Assembly (NCBI RefSeq): GCF_002154895.1
Contig: NZ_MUIZ01000001.1
Span: 248,001 to 312,000, forward strand
DNA from: Lactococcus petauri
GTDB taxonomy: Bacteria > Bacillota > Bacilli > Lactobacillales > Streptococcaceae
Direction of reading: 5' to 3'
Length of the DNA: 64,000 nucleotides
Shown: positions 33,773 to 41,939 of the stretch, piece by piece
How positions within the stretch are numbered: the stretch's first letter is position 1
How the letters are laid out: every line of letters starts with the position of its first letter
Notes under the pieces: generated by a model
Database searches by the model: none
Seen by the model: the letters and a program-made list of their open reading frames with translations, nothing else
Told to the model about the DNA's origin: nothing
Translations under genes and position numbers: made by a program

Positions 33773-35806
33773 TTATTTTAAGAGTCTTAAAACATTCAAT
33801 ATAGCGATGAGTGTTACTCCAACATCTGCGATAACTGCTTCCCACATCGTGGCAATACCAAAGACCGCAAGGACGAGGAAAACGGCTTTTACACCAAGAG
33901 CTAAAACGATATTTTGGACCACCAGTCGTTTAGTTTTCTTGGCGATTTTAACAGACTTCGCGATACTTGATGGTTTATCTGTCATTAAAACCACGTCAGC
34001 TGTTTCAATCGCAGCATCAGAGCCTAATCCCCCCATCGCAAAACCGATATCAGCACGCGCAATAACTGGTGCATCGTTAATTCCATCACCAACAAAAGCG
34101 GTAAGACCATCACCTTTATCAAGTACTTTCTCTAATAAAGTAACTTTATCCTCCGGTAAAAGATTGGCATGATAATCCGTGATGTTCAGTTTCCCAGCAA
34201 CCTGAGCGGCAACTTTTTCACTATCGCCTGTCAGCATCGTTTGGGAAATGTGAAGCTGGTTCAAAGCCGCAATTGCTTCTTCAGCATCTTCTTTAAGGAC
34301 ATCCGCTACAAGGATAACACCTTGATATATACCATTTTTAGCAACATAAATCAAAGAACCTAAGGCGTCGCTTTTGGTAAAGTTAACGTTGTACATTTTC
34401 ATCAGTTTTGCATTTCCGACAAGAATCTCATCACCCTCATAGATTGTACGTGTACCATGACCTGAAATTTCTTCCGACTCTGTTACATTTACTGTATCTA
34501 AGTTTTGATTTTCTTTAAGCGCAAGTCCCAAGGGATGGGTGGAGTTAAGTTCACCGATAGCTCCCAGATAGAGCAAATCTTCTCGTGCAACATCTTCTGC
34601 AGGGAAAACTTGAGTAACTTTAAAGTTCCCTTGTGTCAACGTACCTGTTTTATCAAAGAGCACGTGTTTTATCTTGGTCATAGCTTCAAGGTGATTACCT
34701 CCTTTAACTAAAATACCGTTTTTGGATGCAGCGCCAATCCCAGCAAAGAATCCAAGGGGAATGGAAACTACCATCGCACAAGGACACGAAATAATTAAAA
34801 ACGTAAAGGCGCGTGTTAACCAGTCTGACCAATCTTGCCGGAAGAAAAGTGGAGGTGCCAGAGCGATTATCGCTGCTGCAAATACCACAACTGGAGTATA
34901 GTAACGTGCAAATTTTGAAATGAATTGTTCAGTCGGTGCTTTATTTTCTTGAGCATTCTCAACGAGATTTAAAATTTTAGATACTGATGATTCCCCAAAC
35001 GTTTTTTCAACCTTGATCTCCAGCAGACTATTAATATTCAAAAAACCTGAAAGAACTTCTTCTCCCTTGCTCACCTCACGTGGCAGTGATTCACCAGTCA
35101 AAGCTGCTGTATTAACGCTTGATTTTCCCGATAATACAAGACCATCAAGTGGTACTTTTTCTCCAGGCTTCACTTGTATAACTTCACCGATATTGACTTC
35201 TTCTGGAGACATATCAATAAGTTTTCCTTGTCGCTTAACAGTCGCAACTTCTGGTCGAAGGTCCATCAAAGCTGTGATTGACTTTTTACTGTTCCCAATC
35301 GCACGATCTTGGAAATATTCTCCGACTTGATAAAAAAGCATAACAGCAACTGCTTCAGCATATTCTCCTAAAGCAAATGCCCCGACAGTTGCAATACTCA
35401 TGAGGAAGAATTCGTTAAAAATATCTCCTTTAAGCAATTGTTTGATTGCTTTGAGCAAAACACTGTGCCCAATCAACAAGTACGTTAAAATGAAAAGTGA
35501 TATTTTAAACTGTGGTGTAAAGTCTAAAAAACTTAAGGCGGCCAATAATAAAGCGGTGATGATAATAATCAACAGCTCATATTTACCCTCTTCTTCACCT
35601 TCATCTAAACTCGTATTTAGATGTATTGTTGTGTTGCAACAGGCAGGGTCTGAATCGTCAGAACTCCCTGTGACTTCTGAGCTACTTGAGCCCTCACTCT
35701 CTTCAGCAGTAGTAAGAGCTGCTTTGGCTTTGTGATTGAGGCAATTACATGTACCTTTTACACAGCGTGCATCATGTGTTGCCTTGTTTTGAGTAGATTT
35801 AAACAT
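33773..35806 (-). CDS. cadA: Heavy-metal P1B-type ATPase (Cd/Zn/Co efflux)
   Basis: A 677-residue soft-metal efflux ATPase. The transport motif CPC is at 341-343, the phosphorylated Asp385 is in DKTGTLT, TGES is near 237, and the hinge GDGINDAP lies near 600. The N-terminus is unusual: no intact HMA domain (GMTCxxC) is visible. Instead residues 1-75 form a low-complexity, Ser/Glu-rich tail with CVKGTCNC (Cys15, 20, 22), a CC pair (56-57) and His. It is co-transcribed with an ArsR-type repressor 12 nt upstream, so it is metal-inducible. Confidence 0.9.
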   Translation of the reverse strand: MFKSTQNKATHDARCVKGTCNCLNHKAKAALTTAEESEGSSSSEVTGSSDDSDPACCNTTIHLNTSLDEGEEEGKYELLIIIITALLLAALSFLDFTPQFKISLFILTYLLIGHSVLLKAIKQLLKGDIFNEFFLMSIATVGAFALGEYAEAVAVMLFYQVGEYFQDRAIGNSKKSITALMDLRPEVATVKRQGKLIDMSPEEVNIGEVIQVKPGEKVPLDGLVLSGKSSVNTAALTGESLPREVSKGEEVLSGFLNINSLLEIKVEKTFGESSVSKILNLVENAQENKAPTEQFISKFARYYTPVVVFAAAIIALAPPLFFRQDWSDWLTRAFTFLIISCPCAMVVSIPLGFFAGIGAASKNGILVKGGNHLEAMTKIKHVLFDKTGTLTQGNFKVTQVFPAEDVAREDLLYLGAIGELNSTHPLGLALKENQNLDTVNVTESEEISGHGTRTIYEGDEILVGNAKLMKMYNVNFTKSDALGSLIYVAKNGIYQGVILVADVLKEDAEEAIAALNQLHISQTMLTGDSEKVAAQVAGKLNITDYHANLLPEDKVTLLEKVLDKGDGLTAFVGDGINDAPVIARADIGFAMGGLGSDAAIETADVVLMTDKPSSIAKSVKIAKKTKRLVVQNIVLALGVKAVFLVLAVFGIATMWEAVIADVGVTLIAILNVLRLLK

Positions 35807-35818
35807 ATGAAACTCCTT

Positions 35819-36142
35819 TTATTTTATATATGTATCACAATGGATATCTTCTGTTGGGGACCAGTGCATTGACTCAACTGTAGCATCAATGACTTCTAGT
35901 AAATGGTTAAGCTCAGGGGTTGTCAAGGAATAATAAATATATTTTCCTTCTTTGCGACTTGTGATTAACCCACAATCACGCAAACATGATAAATGTTGCG
36001 AGAGATTAGATTGTCCTGATTTAGTTTTATTAAGTAGTTCTGTGACTGTCATTTCCTTTTCACGTAATGCTTCAAGGACATTAAGCCTTGTCGTATTAGA
36101 TAAGGCATGAATCACTTTTTGACGTTTTTCGGTTAAATTCAT
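35819..36142 (-). CDS. ArsR/SmtB-family metal repressor, CmtR-like
   Basis: A 107-residue winged-helix repressor. The recognition helix region reads GQSNLSQHLSCLRDCGLI and the wing REGKYIYYSL-like. Cysteines are Cys53 and Cys57 (CxxxC, in the DNA-binding helix) and Cys102 near the C-terminus. This layout matches mycobacterial CmtR (Cys57, Cys61, Cys102, a Cd/Pb sensor), not the ELCVCDL layout of classical CadC. It precedes the ATPase by 12 nt, and a dyad covers its promoter, so autoregulation is likely. Confidence 0.85.
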   Translation of the reverse strand: MNLTEKRQKVIHALSNTTRLNVLEALREKEMTVTELLNKTKSGQSNLSQHLSCLRDCGLITSRKEGKYIYYSLTTPELNHLLEVIDATVESMHWSPTEDIHCDTYIK

Positions 36143-36155
36143 TATTCATCTCTTT

Positions 36156-36175
36156 ATATTAGTTTGTACTAATAT
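36156..36175. promoter_or_regulatory. Operator dyad of the metal repressor
   Basis: ATATTAGT-ACAA-ACTAATAT, perfect 8-bp arms, lying just downstream of the -10; a further ATATTAGT half site is at 36192-36199, at the -35. It is typical of ArsR-family operators in position and size. Confidence 0.65.
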
Positions 36176-36178
36176 GTT

Positions 36179-36207
36179 ATCAAACTTACTCATATTAGTC
36201 AATACTG
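36179..36207 (-). promoter_or_regulatory. Promoter of the metal repressor-ATPase operon
   Basis: TTGACT, a 17-bp spacer and TAACAT with a TG extension, flanked and overlapped by the ATATTAGT repeats. Confidence 0.6.
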
Positions 36208-36242
36208 AATTGTTTAAATCTATTCAAATCTAAATTTTTTGT

Positions 36243-36275
36243 ACAAAAAAATCCTAAACGAAAGTGTTAGGATCT
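36243..36275 (-). terminator. Terminator of purB
   Basis: GATCCTAACAC / GTTTAGGAT-type stem followed by T7 on the minus strand. Confidence 0.8.
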
Positions 36276-36283
36276 TATTATTT

Positions 36284-37579
36284 TTACAAACCAAGACGTT
36301 CAAAGATGACATCTACACGTGACAAATGATAATTATAATCAAAAGCTGCATCAATATCTTCATCTGTCAGTTTTTCACGGATTTTTTCATTGCTTTCTAC
36401 CAGTGGGCGGAACATGATTTGTTCATCCCAAGCTTTTGCTGTCAATGGTTGAACCAAATCGTAAGCTTCTTCACGTGTCATGCCTTTTTCAATAAGCATA
36501 AGCATAACATGTTGACTATAGATCAATCCAAAAGTTGCATCCATATTACGCTTCATATTTTCTGGGAATACAGTCAGATTTTTAACAATATTACCAAAAC
36601 GATTTAACATATAGTTGATTAATTCAGTTGTATCTGGGGTAATGATACGCTCTGCCGAGCTGTGTGAAATGTCACGTTCATGCCACAAAACAACATCTTC
36701 CATGGCTGTCACAACATGTCCACGAATAACACGCGCCAAGCCAGTCATATTTTCAGAACCAATTGGATTACGTTTGTGTGGCATTGCTGAGCTACCTTTT
36801 TGACCTTTAGCGAAGAACTCTTCTACTTCGCGTTGTTCTGATTTTTGAAGACCACGAATCTCTGTCGCCATACGCTCAATCGAAGTCGCAATCAGTGCCA
36901 GTGTACTAAAGTATTCTGCATGTAAATCACGGGGTAATACTTGTGTCGAAATCTCTTGTGGACGAATTCCAAGTTTGCCACATACATATTCTTCAACAAA
37001 AGGCGGGATATTGGCAAATGTACCTACAGCACCAGAAATTTTACCCGCTTCAACCCCTTTAGCTGCATGTTCGAAACGCTCGATATTACGCTTCATTTCA
37101 GAATACCAAGTTGCTAATTTAAGGCCAAAAGTTGTTGGTTCTGCATGGACACCGTGCGTACGTCCCATACATACAGTGTACTTGTGCTCACGCGCTTTAT
37201 CAGCAATAATTTCCAAAAAGTTAGCCAAATCACGGCGGATAATATCATTAGCCTGCTTGTAGAGATAGCCATAAGCTGTATCTACAACATCGGTTGAAGT
37301 AAGTCCATAGTGTACCCACTTACTTTCCTCGCCAAGTGTTTCAGAAACAGCACGCGTAAAGGCAACCACATCGTGGCGCGTTTCTTTTTCAATCTCCAAG
37401 ATACGATCAACATCAAAACTTGCTTTTTCACGAATTTTTTTTACATCTTCTGCTGGAATTTCTCCGAGTTCAGCCCAAGCTTCATCCGCAAGAATTTCGA
37501 CTTCAAGCCACGCCTTATACTTGTTTTCATCCGACCAGATTGCCGCCATTTCTGGGCGACTGTAACGATTGATAACCAT
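36284..37579 (-). CDS. purB: Adenylosuccinate lyase
   Basis: A 431-residue fumarase-superfamily enzyme acting twice in purine synthesis (SAICAR and adenylosuccinate cleavage). Seen: [20 protein letters not shown], the [15 protein letters not shown] loop with catalytic His, and the signature [24 protein letters not shown] precedes the ATG, and a TGGTATAAT box lies about 30 nt upstream. An 8-bp-arm dyad (GAGAAATT/AATTTCTC) sits at the -35 region. Confidence 0.95.
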   Translation of the reverse strand: MVINRYSRPEMAAIWSDENKYKAWLEVEILADEAWAELGEIPAEDVKKIREKASFDVDRILEIEKETRHDVVAFTRAVSETLGEESKWVHYGLTSTDVVDTAYGYLYKQANDIIRRDLANFLEIIADKAREHKYTVCMGRTHGVHAEPTTFGLKLATWYSEMKRNIERFEHAAKGVEAGKISGAVGTFANIPPFVEEYVCGKLGIRPQEISTQVLPRDLHAEYFSTLALIATSIERMATEIRGLQKSEQREVEEFFAKGQKGSSAMPHKRNPIGSENMTGLARVIRGHVVTAMEDVVLWHERDISHSSAERIITPDTTELINYMLNRFGNIVKNLTVFPENMKRNMDATFGLIYSQHVMLMLIEKGMTREEAYDLVQPLTAKAWDEQIMFRPLVESNEKIREKLTDEDIDAAFDYNYHLSRVDVIFERLGL

Positions 37580-37621
37580 AGTTCCTCCAAATTTCTAACT
37601 TACTATAAATTATACCATTTT

Positions 37622-37646
37622 GGAGAAATTTTTTCGGGAATTTCTC
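37622..37646. promoter_or_regulatory. Dyad at the purB promoter
   Basis: GAGAAATT-N8-AATTTCTC, perfect arms, overlapping the -35 position of the purB promoter. It includes CCCGAAAA, which only partly resembles a PurBox and is not at the usual distance. Confidence 0.35.
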
Positions 37647-37690
37647 TAATATTCTCAATTTATTGACGGAATATGTGGAAAAGACGAATG

Positions 37691-38380
37691 TTAAGCTTCT
37701 AAGGCATCAAGAACATCCAGCATCTGAGGTAATGTCAATTGCCCGGGAGCACTTCCTTCTTCCTTATCGAGTGCCACAAAAGTCCATACAGATCCGGTCA
37801 AACCTCCGGCAACGCGGGAAATTTTACCCAGTTCTCCCATTGCAATACCGATAAATTTTGGTCCATATTCCATCGTAAAATCACGTGTAATCTGTAGCAA
37901 ATCCAAAACATCACACTCGCGTTGTGCCATAATCGCCACTTTTACAAAGCCTGTTTCTTCTCTTTGCATTTTCATCATTCGAGCAGTTAAATCTGTAGGT
38001 GACTCGAAAAAGTTATGATAAGACAAGACAATTTTTTCTTTAAATTCAAGTAGCTGTGGTAAGGCTTTTCGATAGGAAAAATATTCAATATCAATATAAT
38101 CTGGGTCAAATTTGGCTACTTTTTTTAAAAGAGTGACATAATCTTTTTTAGAAATGGAGATATTGCCGCCTTCATTGGCTGTGCGTACAGTAAAAAGAAG
38201 GGAAAAATCTTTAAATTTCTCAAAGATAAAAGGCGCAGCCTGAAGAATGCTTTCTATATCTCCCAAAAAATCCGCCCGCCATTCAATAATGTCAGCCTTT
38301 CTGTACTTTTCTACGTTTAATGCCTGTACTTCCGCCACTGTTGTCGGAAGAACGGGTACTACAATTTTCGTTTTCCTCAT
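37691..38380 (-). CDS. aroD: 3-dehydroquinate dehydratase, type I
   Basis: A 229-residue class I enzyme of the shikimate pathway that uses a Schiff base. The EWRADFLGD segment, the catalytic His in LSYHNF, the Schiff-base Lys in FVKVAIMAQ, and IGIAMGELGKISRVAGGLTGSVWTFVAL are visible. It lies apart from other aro genes and is followed by purB about 110 nt downstream. The ATG is 6 nt from a TGCTAAACT box. Confidence 0.93.
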   Translation of the reverse strand: MRKTKIVVPVLPTTVAEVQALNVEKYRKADIIEWRADFLGDIESILQAAPFIFEKFKDFSLLFTVRTANEGGNISISKKDYVTLLKKVAKFDPDYIDIEYFSYRKALPQLLEFKEKIVLSYHNFFESPTDLTARMMKMQREETGFVKVAIMAQRECDVLDLLQITRDFTMEYGPKFIGIAMGELGKISRVAGGLTGSVWTFVALDKEEGSAPGQLTLPQMLDVLDALEA

Positions 38381-38386
38381 ATTTTA

Positions 38387-38395
38387 AGTTTAGCA
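38387..38395 (-). promoter_or_regulatory. Extended -10 at aroD, possible leaderless start
   Basis: TGCTAAACT, TAAAAT, ATG. The hexamer matches the consensus at only 4 of 6 positions, so this is the weakest case of the set. Confidence 0.4.
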
Positions 38396-38462
38396 CACAT
38401 TTGCATGCGTACCAAACATAATCCTGAACGTCACTGAAGATATTTTTTCAATTGAACTAAAT

Positions 38463-38490
38463 AAAAAATTCCTGAAAAACAGGAATCTAT
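38463..38490 (-). terminator. Terminator of tRNA-fMet
   Basis: ATTCCTG-TTTTT-CAGGAAT stem followed by T6 on the minus strand. Confidence 0.88.
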
Positions 38491-38497
38491 ATCTCAA

Positions 38498-38571
<74 letters not shown>

Positions 38572-38708
38572 CTAATAAAAATGGAAGAAATTTGAACTAT
38601 CCCAAAGTCACGCTATAACTGAGTGGACGAGATCTTCCATTATGGATGTATCCAAATGGTACACCTATTGTAACACACTTTTAGCTAAAGTCCTAATCTT
38701 GCACTTTA

Positions 38709-38739
38709 AAATAAAAAAAGCACTCCCAAGAGTGCCTTA
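38709..38739 (-). terminator. Terminator of csp
   Basis: GGCACTC-TTG-GGAGTGC hairpin followed by T7 on the minus strand. Confidence 0.88.
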
Positions 38740-38742
38740 TCA

Positions 38743-38943
38743 TTATGCTTTAGTAATGTTTGATGCTTGAGGGCCACGTTGACCTTGTTCAATATCAAAT
38801 GTAACTTTTTCGCCTTCTTCAAGTTTACGGAAGCCATCGCTTTGAATTTGAGTGAAGTGTGCAAACACATCAGTACCATCTTCAGCAGTGATGAAACCAA
38901 AACCTTTAGAGTCGTTAAACCATTTTACAGTTCCTTTTGTCAT
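38743..38943 (-). CDS. cspA: Cold-shock protein
   Basis: A 66-residue single OB-fold protein with RNP1 ([11 protein letters not shown]) and RNP2 (VFAHFT), an RNA chaperone and antiterminator. The start at 38943 ([11 protein letters not shown]) is the standard family N-terminus; the longer frame to 38979 is not used. AAGGA lies 11 nt upstream, wider than usual, as seen in many cold-shock genes. Which csp paralogue this is cannot be told. Confidence 0.94.
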   Translation of the reverse strand: MTKGTVKWFNDSKGFGFITAEDGTDVFAHFTQIQSDGFRKLEEGEKVTFDIEQGQRGPQASNITKA

Positions 38944-39114
38944 AGTATATATTTTCCTTTCGTCATATTTGTAAATCATTATGTGAAAGAAAACATTAAA
39001 AATATATAACTTAGACTAAATTTACCTCTTAATAGTATCATGCTTTGTCCAGAAAGTCAAATGGCTTCTCCTCACCATGCGCAAAGTCGTGCTATCCCTC
39101 AATCTTGGAGCTTA

Positions 39115-39143
39115 TAAAAAAAAGATACGTCACTGTATCTTTT
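39115..39143 (-). terminator. Terminator of ccpA
   Basis: AAAGATACAG-TGA-CGTATCTTT-type stem followed by T8 on the minus strand. Confidence 0.8.
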
Positions 39144-39148
39144 TCTTT

Positions 39149-40144
39149 TTATTTTGTCGAACCACGATTAATGATTTGATGAGCGAGGATCAATTGGTTT
39201 TCCTCAACTTCTTCCTTGTGCATAAGTTTTGTCAACAAACGCATTGAAACTGCACCCAAGTCATAAAGCGGTTGATTGACAGAAGTCAAACCTGGGTAAG
39301 TGTATGCTGTAATCGGGCTGTTTGAACCTGCGATAATTTCGAAATCCTCAGGTACTTTGATACCTTTTGAGAGCAAAGCATTGAGTAAGCCAACTGCTAC
39401 AGTATCATAAGACACGATGGCAGCATTAATTTTCTTGGCAAGCATTTGTTCTGCTAAAGCTTGTCCATTTTCAAAAGTGTAATTACCTTCAAACACAAGT
39501 GACTCGTCAAAATCAATACCAGCTTCATTCAAAGCTTCTTGATAACCAACCATACGTTCTGTATTTTCAACTTCTTCTAAAGAACCTGACACAAAAGCAA
39601 TACGTTTATTGTTTTTTGCCAGTTCAGCAGTTGTTTGGTGTGCTGCAAGATGATAATCGATATTTACAGATGACATTTGTTTGTCAACATCAATCATTCC
39701 AGCAAGAACAATCGGTGTACGGGTTGATTTAAGCTGTTTACGAACTTTTTCTGTCATGAAGCTGCCCATATAAACAATACCATCAACTTGCTTAGAAAAG
39801 AGACTTTCAATAACTTTAAGTTCTTTTTCTTCATCACCATCACTATTTGCGAGAATGACATTATACTTGTACATTGAAGCAATATCATCAATGCCTCGAG
39901 CGATTTCAGCAAAATATGGCGACGTGATTGTTGGGAGAACAACCCCAACTGTCGTTGTACGTTTGCTTGCCAATCCACGTGCAACCGCATTTGGACGGTA
40001 GTCCAATTCTTCAATTGCATCAAGGACTTTTTGACGTGTTTTCTCTTTGACATTGGCGTTACCATTGACTACACGACTTACGGTAGCCATTGACACGCCC
40101 GCAACTCGAGCAACGTCATAAATTGTTGTTGTTGATTCTTCCAT
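39149..40144 (-). CDS. ccpA: Catabolite control protein A
   Basis: A 331-residue LacI-family regulator. The N-terminal helix-turn-helix has TTIYDVARVAGVSMATVSRVVNGN and the hinge RPNAVARGLASKRTTTVGVV; the sugar-binding-like core binds HPr-Ser46-P. It is divergent from pepQ, the standard arrangement in lactococci and streptococci. GAGG precedes the ATG. The promoter carries a cre over its -35, so autoregulation is likely. Confidence 0.96.
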   Translation of the reverse strand: MEESTTTIYDVARVAGVSMATVSRVVNGNANVKEKTRQKVLDAIEELDYRPNAVARGLASKRTTTVGVVLPTITSPYFAEIARGIDDIASMYKYNVILANSDGDEEKELKVIESLFSKQVDGIVYMGSFMTEKVRKQLKSTRTPIVLAGMIDVDKQMSSVNIDYHLAAHQTTAELAKNNKRIAFVSGSLEEVENTERMVGYQEALNEAGIDFDESLVFEGNYTFENGQALAEQMLAKKINAAIVSYDTVAVGLLNALLSKGIKVPEDFEIIAGSNSPITAYTYPGLTSVNQPLYDLGAVSMRLLTKLMHKEEVEENQLILAHQIINRGSTK

Positions 40145-40223
40145 TCTTTTTAAACCTCAATTATAATAATCTTTGTCTGTTTTTTATATCTTTTAATATT
40201 TATGAAAAGTTTTTCCAAATTTA

Positions 40224-40252
40224 ATTATATCACTTTTTGAAAACCGTTTCAA
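40224..40252 (-). promoter_or_regulatory. ccpA promoter overlapped by a cre site
   Basis: -35 TTGAAA (40247-40252), 17 bp, extended -10 TGATATAAT (hexamer 40224-40229). TGAAAACCGTTTCA (40238-40251) matches the cre consensus with one mismatch and overlaps the -35; it also lies upstream of pepQ. Confidence 0.7.
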
Positions 40253-40346
40253 TAATTTTTGGTAGTATATTGTAGATATTGTCGCACATGATTTTTTTCA
40301 GAATTTAGCGTACAATAGAGATAATAATTATAGAAAGGTGGATACT

Positions 40347-41432
40347 ATGAGCAAACTCGAACGTATCTCTAATTTTCTGAACGAAAATGAAGTCGACATG
40401 ACTTTCATCACCAATCCTACGACCTTGAATTATTTAACAGGTCTTGCCATTGACCCGCATGAACGTATTGCTGGTTTGATGGTTTTCCCGGATAAAGCGC
40501 CATCTCTCTTCACTCCAGCTTTGGAGGTAGAAAAAGCCAAAGAAAACACTACTGGCTTTGATATTTTTGGCTATGAAGATTCACAAAATCCGTGGGCTGT
40601 TGTAAAAGAACATTTGGGATCAAAAAATATCCAAAAAATTGCAGTCGAATTTTCTGACATCCCTTTGTCAAAAACTGAAGGGCTCAAATCTCAATTTTCT
40701 GGTGTTGAATTTGTCAACTTGACACCATTGGTAGAACGTATGCGTTTGATCAAATCTGCCGATGAAATCGAAAAAATGAAAATTTCTGGGGATTACGCAG
40801 ATAAATGTTTCGAAATTGGTTTTGAATATGCAAATTCAGATCGTACAGAAACAGATGTTGTTGCAAAAATCGAATACGAAATGAAGCGTATGGGCGTACC
40901 TCAAATGAGTTTTGAAACAATCGTACTCTCAGGCGCTCGTGCAGCTAATCCTCACGGTATGCCAGAAGATGTCAAAATTCAAGATAATAAACTCTTGCTC
41001 TTTGACCTCGGTGTTATGAAAAATGGCTACGCTTCTGATGCTACACGTACTATCTCAATCGGTAAACCTTCTGATTTTGATGCAGATATCCACAAAATCG
41101 TACTTGAAGCACAAATGGCTGCTATGGACTTCGTAAAACCTGGTGTATCTGCACTTGAGATTGATAAAGTAGCCCGCGATGTGATTACTAAAGCTGGTTA
41201 TGGCGAATACTTTGTCCACCGCCTTGGACACGGTATCGGTATGGATGTCCATGAATTCCCATCTATTGGTGGTTCTGAGGACATCATCATCGAAGAAGGC
41301 ATGTGCTTCTCTGATGAACCAGGAATTTATATCCCAGGTAAAGTTGGCGTACGTATCGAGGACTGTCTCTATGTCACTGAAACAGGATGTGAGCCTTTAA
41401 CTAAAACAAATAAAGAATTGATGATTTTCTAA
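40347..41432 (+). CDS. pepQ: Xaa-Pro dipeptidase (prolidase) PepQ
   Basis: A 361-residue M24 metallopeptidase that releases Xaa from Xaa-Pro dipeptides. Metal ligands are visible in [17 protein letters not shown] (two Asp), [13 protein letters not shown] (His), DEPGIY (Glu) and VRIEDCLY (Glu). A GTG 9 nt upstream is open, but AAAGGTGG serves the ATG at 40347. It is divergent from ccpA, and the intergenic cre could affect it. Confidence 0.95.
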   Translation: MSKLERISNFLNENEVDMTFITNPTTLNYLTGLAIDPHERIAGLMVFPDKAPSLFTPALEVEKAKENTTGFDIFGYEDSQNPWAVVKEHLGSKNIQKIAVEFSDIPLSKTEGLKSQFSGVEFVNLTPLVERMRLIKSADEIEKMKISGDYADKCFEIGFEYANSDRTETDVVAKIEYEMKRMGVPQMSFETIVLSGARAANPHGMPEDVKIQDNKLLLFDLGVMKNGYASDATRTISIGKPSDFDADIHKIVLEAQMAAMDFVKPGVSALEIDKVARDVITKAGYGEYFVHRLGHGIGMDVHEFPSIGGSEDIIIEEGMCFSDEPGIYIPGKVGVRIEDCLYVTETGCEPLTKTNKELMIF

Positions 41433-41445
41433 AGTCATCGAAAAT

Positions 41446-41474
41446 GAAAAAGCACTGAATCAGTGCTTTTTTTA
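41446..41474. terminator. Bidirectional terminator pepQ/arsC
   Basis: AAAAAGCACTG-AAT-CAGTGCTTTTT, nearly perfect stem with A and T flanks, between convergent genes. Confidence 0.88.
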
Positions 41475-41867
41475 TTAACCAAAGTCTCGTTTTCTTAAAG
41501 CAAGTATTTTCGTTTCAATTTGCTGGATGATATCCTTAAAGACTGCATCACTTTGACCTGTTGGATCTTCTAAGCCCCAGTCTTCCCTATATTGACAAGG
41601 AAGATAAGGACAGTCAACGTTACATCCCATCGTAATCACAATATCCACAGGTGGAATATCCTGTAAGAGCTTTGAACTTTGTGTTTTTTCCATGTCTATG
41701 TCATAGATTTCTTTCATCAAACGGACAGCATCTTGATTAATTTGTGGCTTTATCTCAGTACCCGCAGAGTAAAACTCAAACTTATCCCCAGCTAATTTTT
41801 TCCCCAAAGCTTCTGCAATTTGTGAACGGCAAGAATTATGCACACAGATAAATGCGATTTTGAGCAT
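41475..41867 (-). CDS. arsC: Arsenate reductase, thioredoxin-coupled (LMW-PTPase fold)
   Basis: A 130-residue ArsC. The P-loop CVHNSCRSQ holds the nucleophile (about Cys8), and the relay cysteines lie in MGCNVDCPYLPC; the DWGLEDPTGQ segment is typical. It reduces arsenate using thioredoxin. No arsenite exporter or ArsR is adjacent, so it stands alone or could be a related phosphatase. GAGGAG selects the ATG at 41867 over an earlier one at 41882. Confidence 0.88.
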   Translation of the reverse strand: MLKIAFICVHNSCRSQIAEALGKKLAGDKFEFYSAGTEIKPQINQDAVRLMKEIYDIDMEKTQSSKLLQDIPPVDIVITMGCNVDCPYLPCQYREDWGLEDPTGQSDAVFKDIIQQIETKILALRKRDFG

Positions 41868-41939
41868 AGTAACTCTCCTCAACTATTTTTACATATTATA
41901 CACTATTTTCCCCCGGTACTCGCTCAAACTGTACGGAGC

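Noticed and set aside
38583-38642. A second, degenerate tRNA gene before tRNA-fMet
   Set aside because: The closing stem fits an acceptor, but it is 60 nt long and the D, anticodon and T stems cannot be formed.
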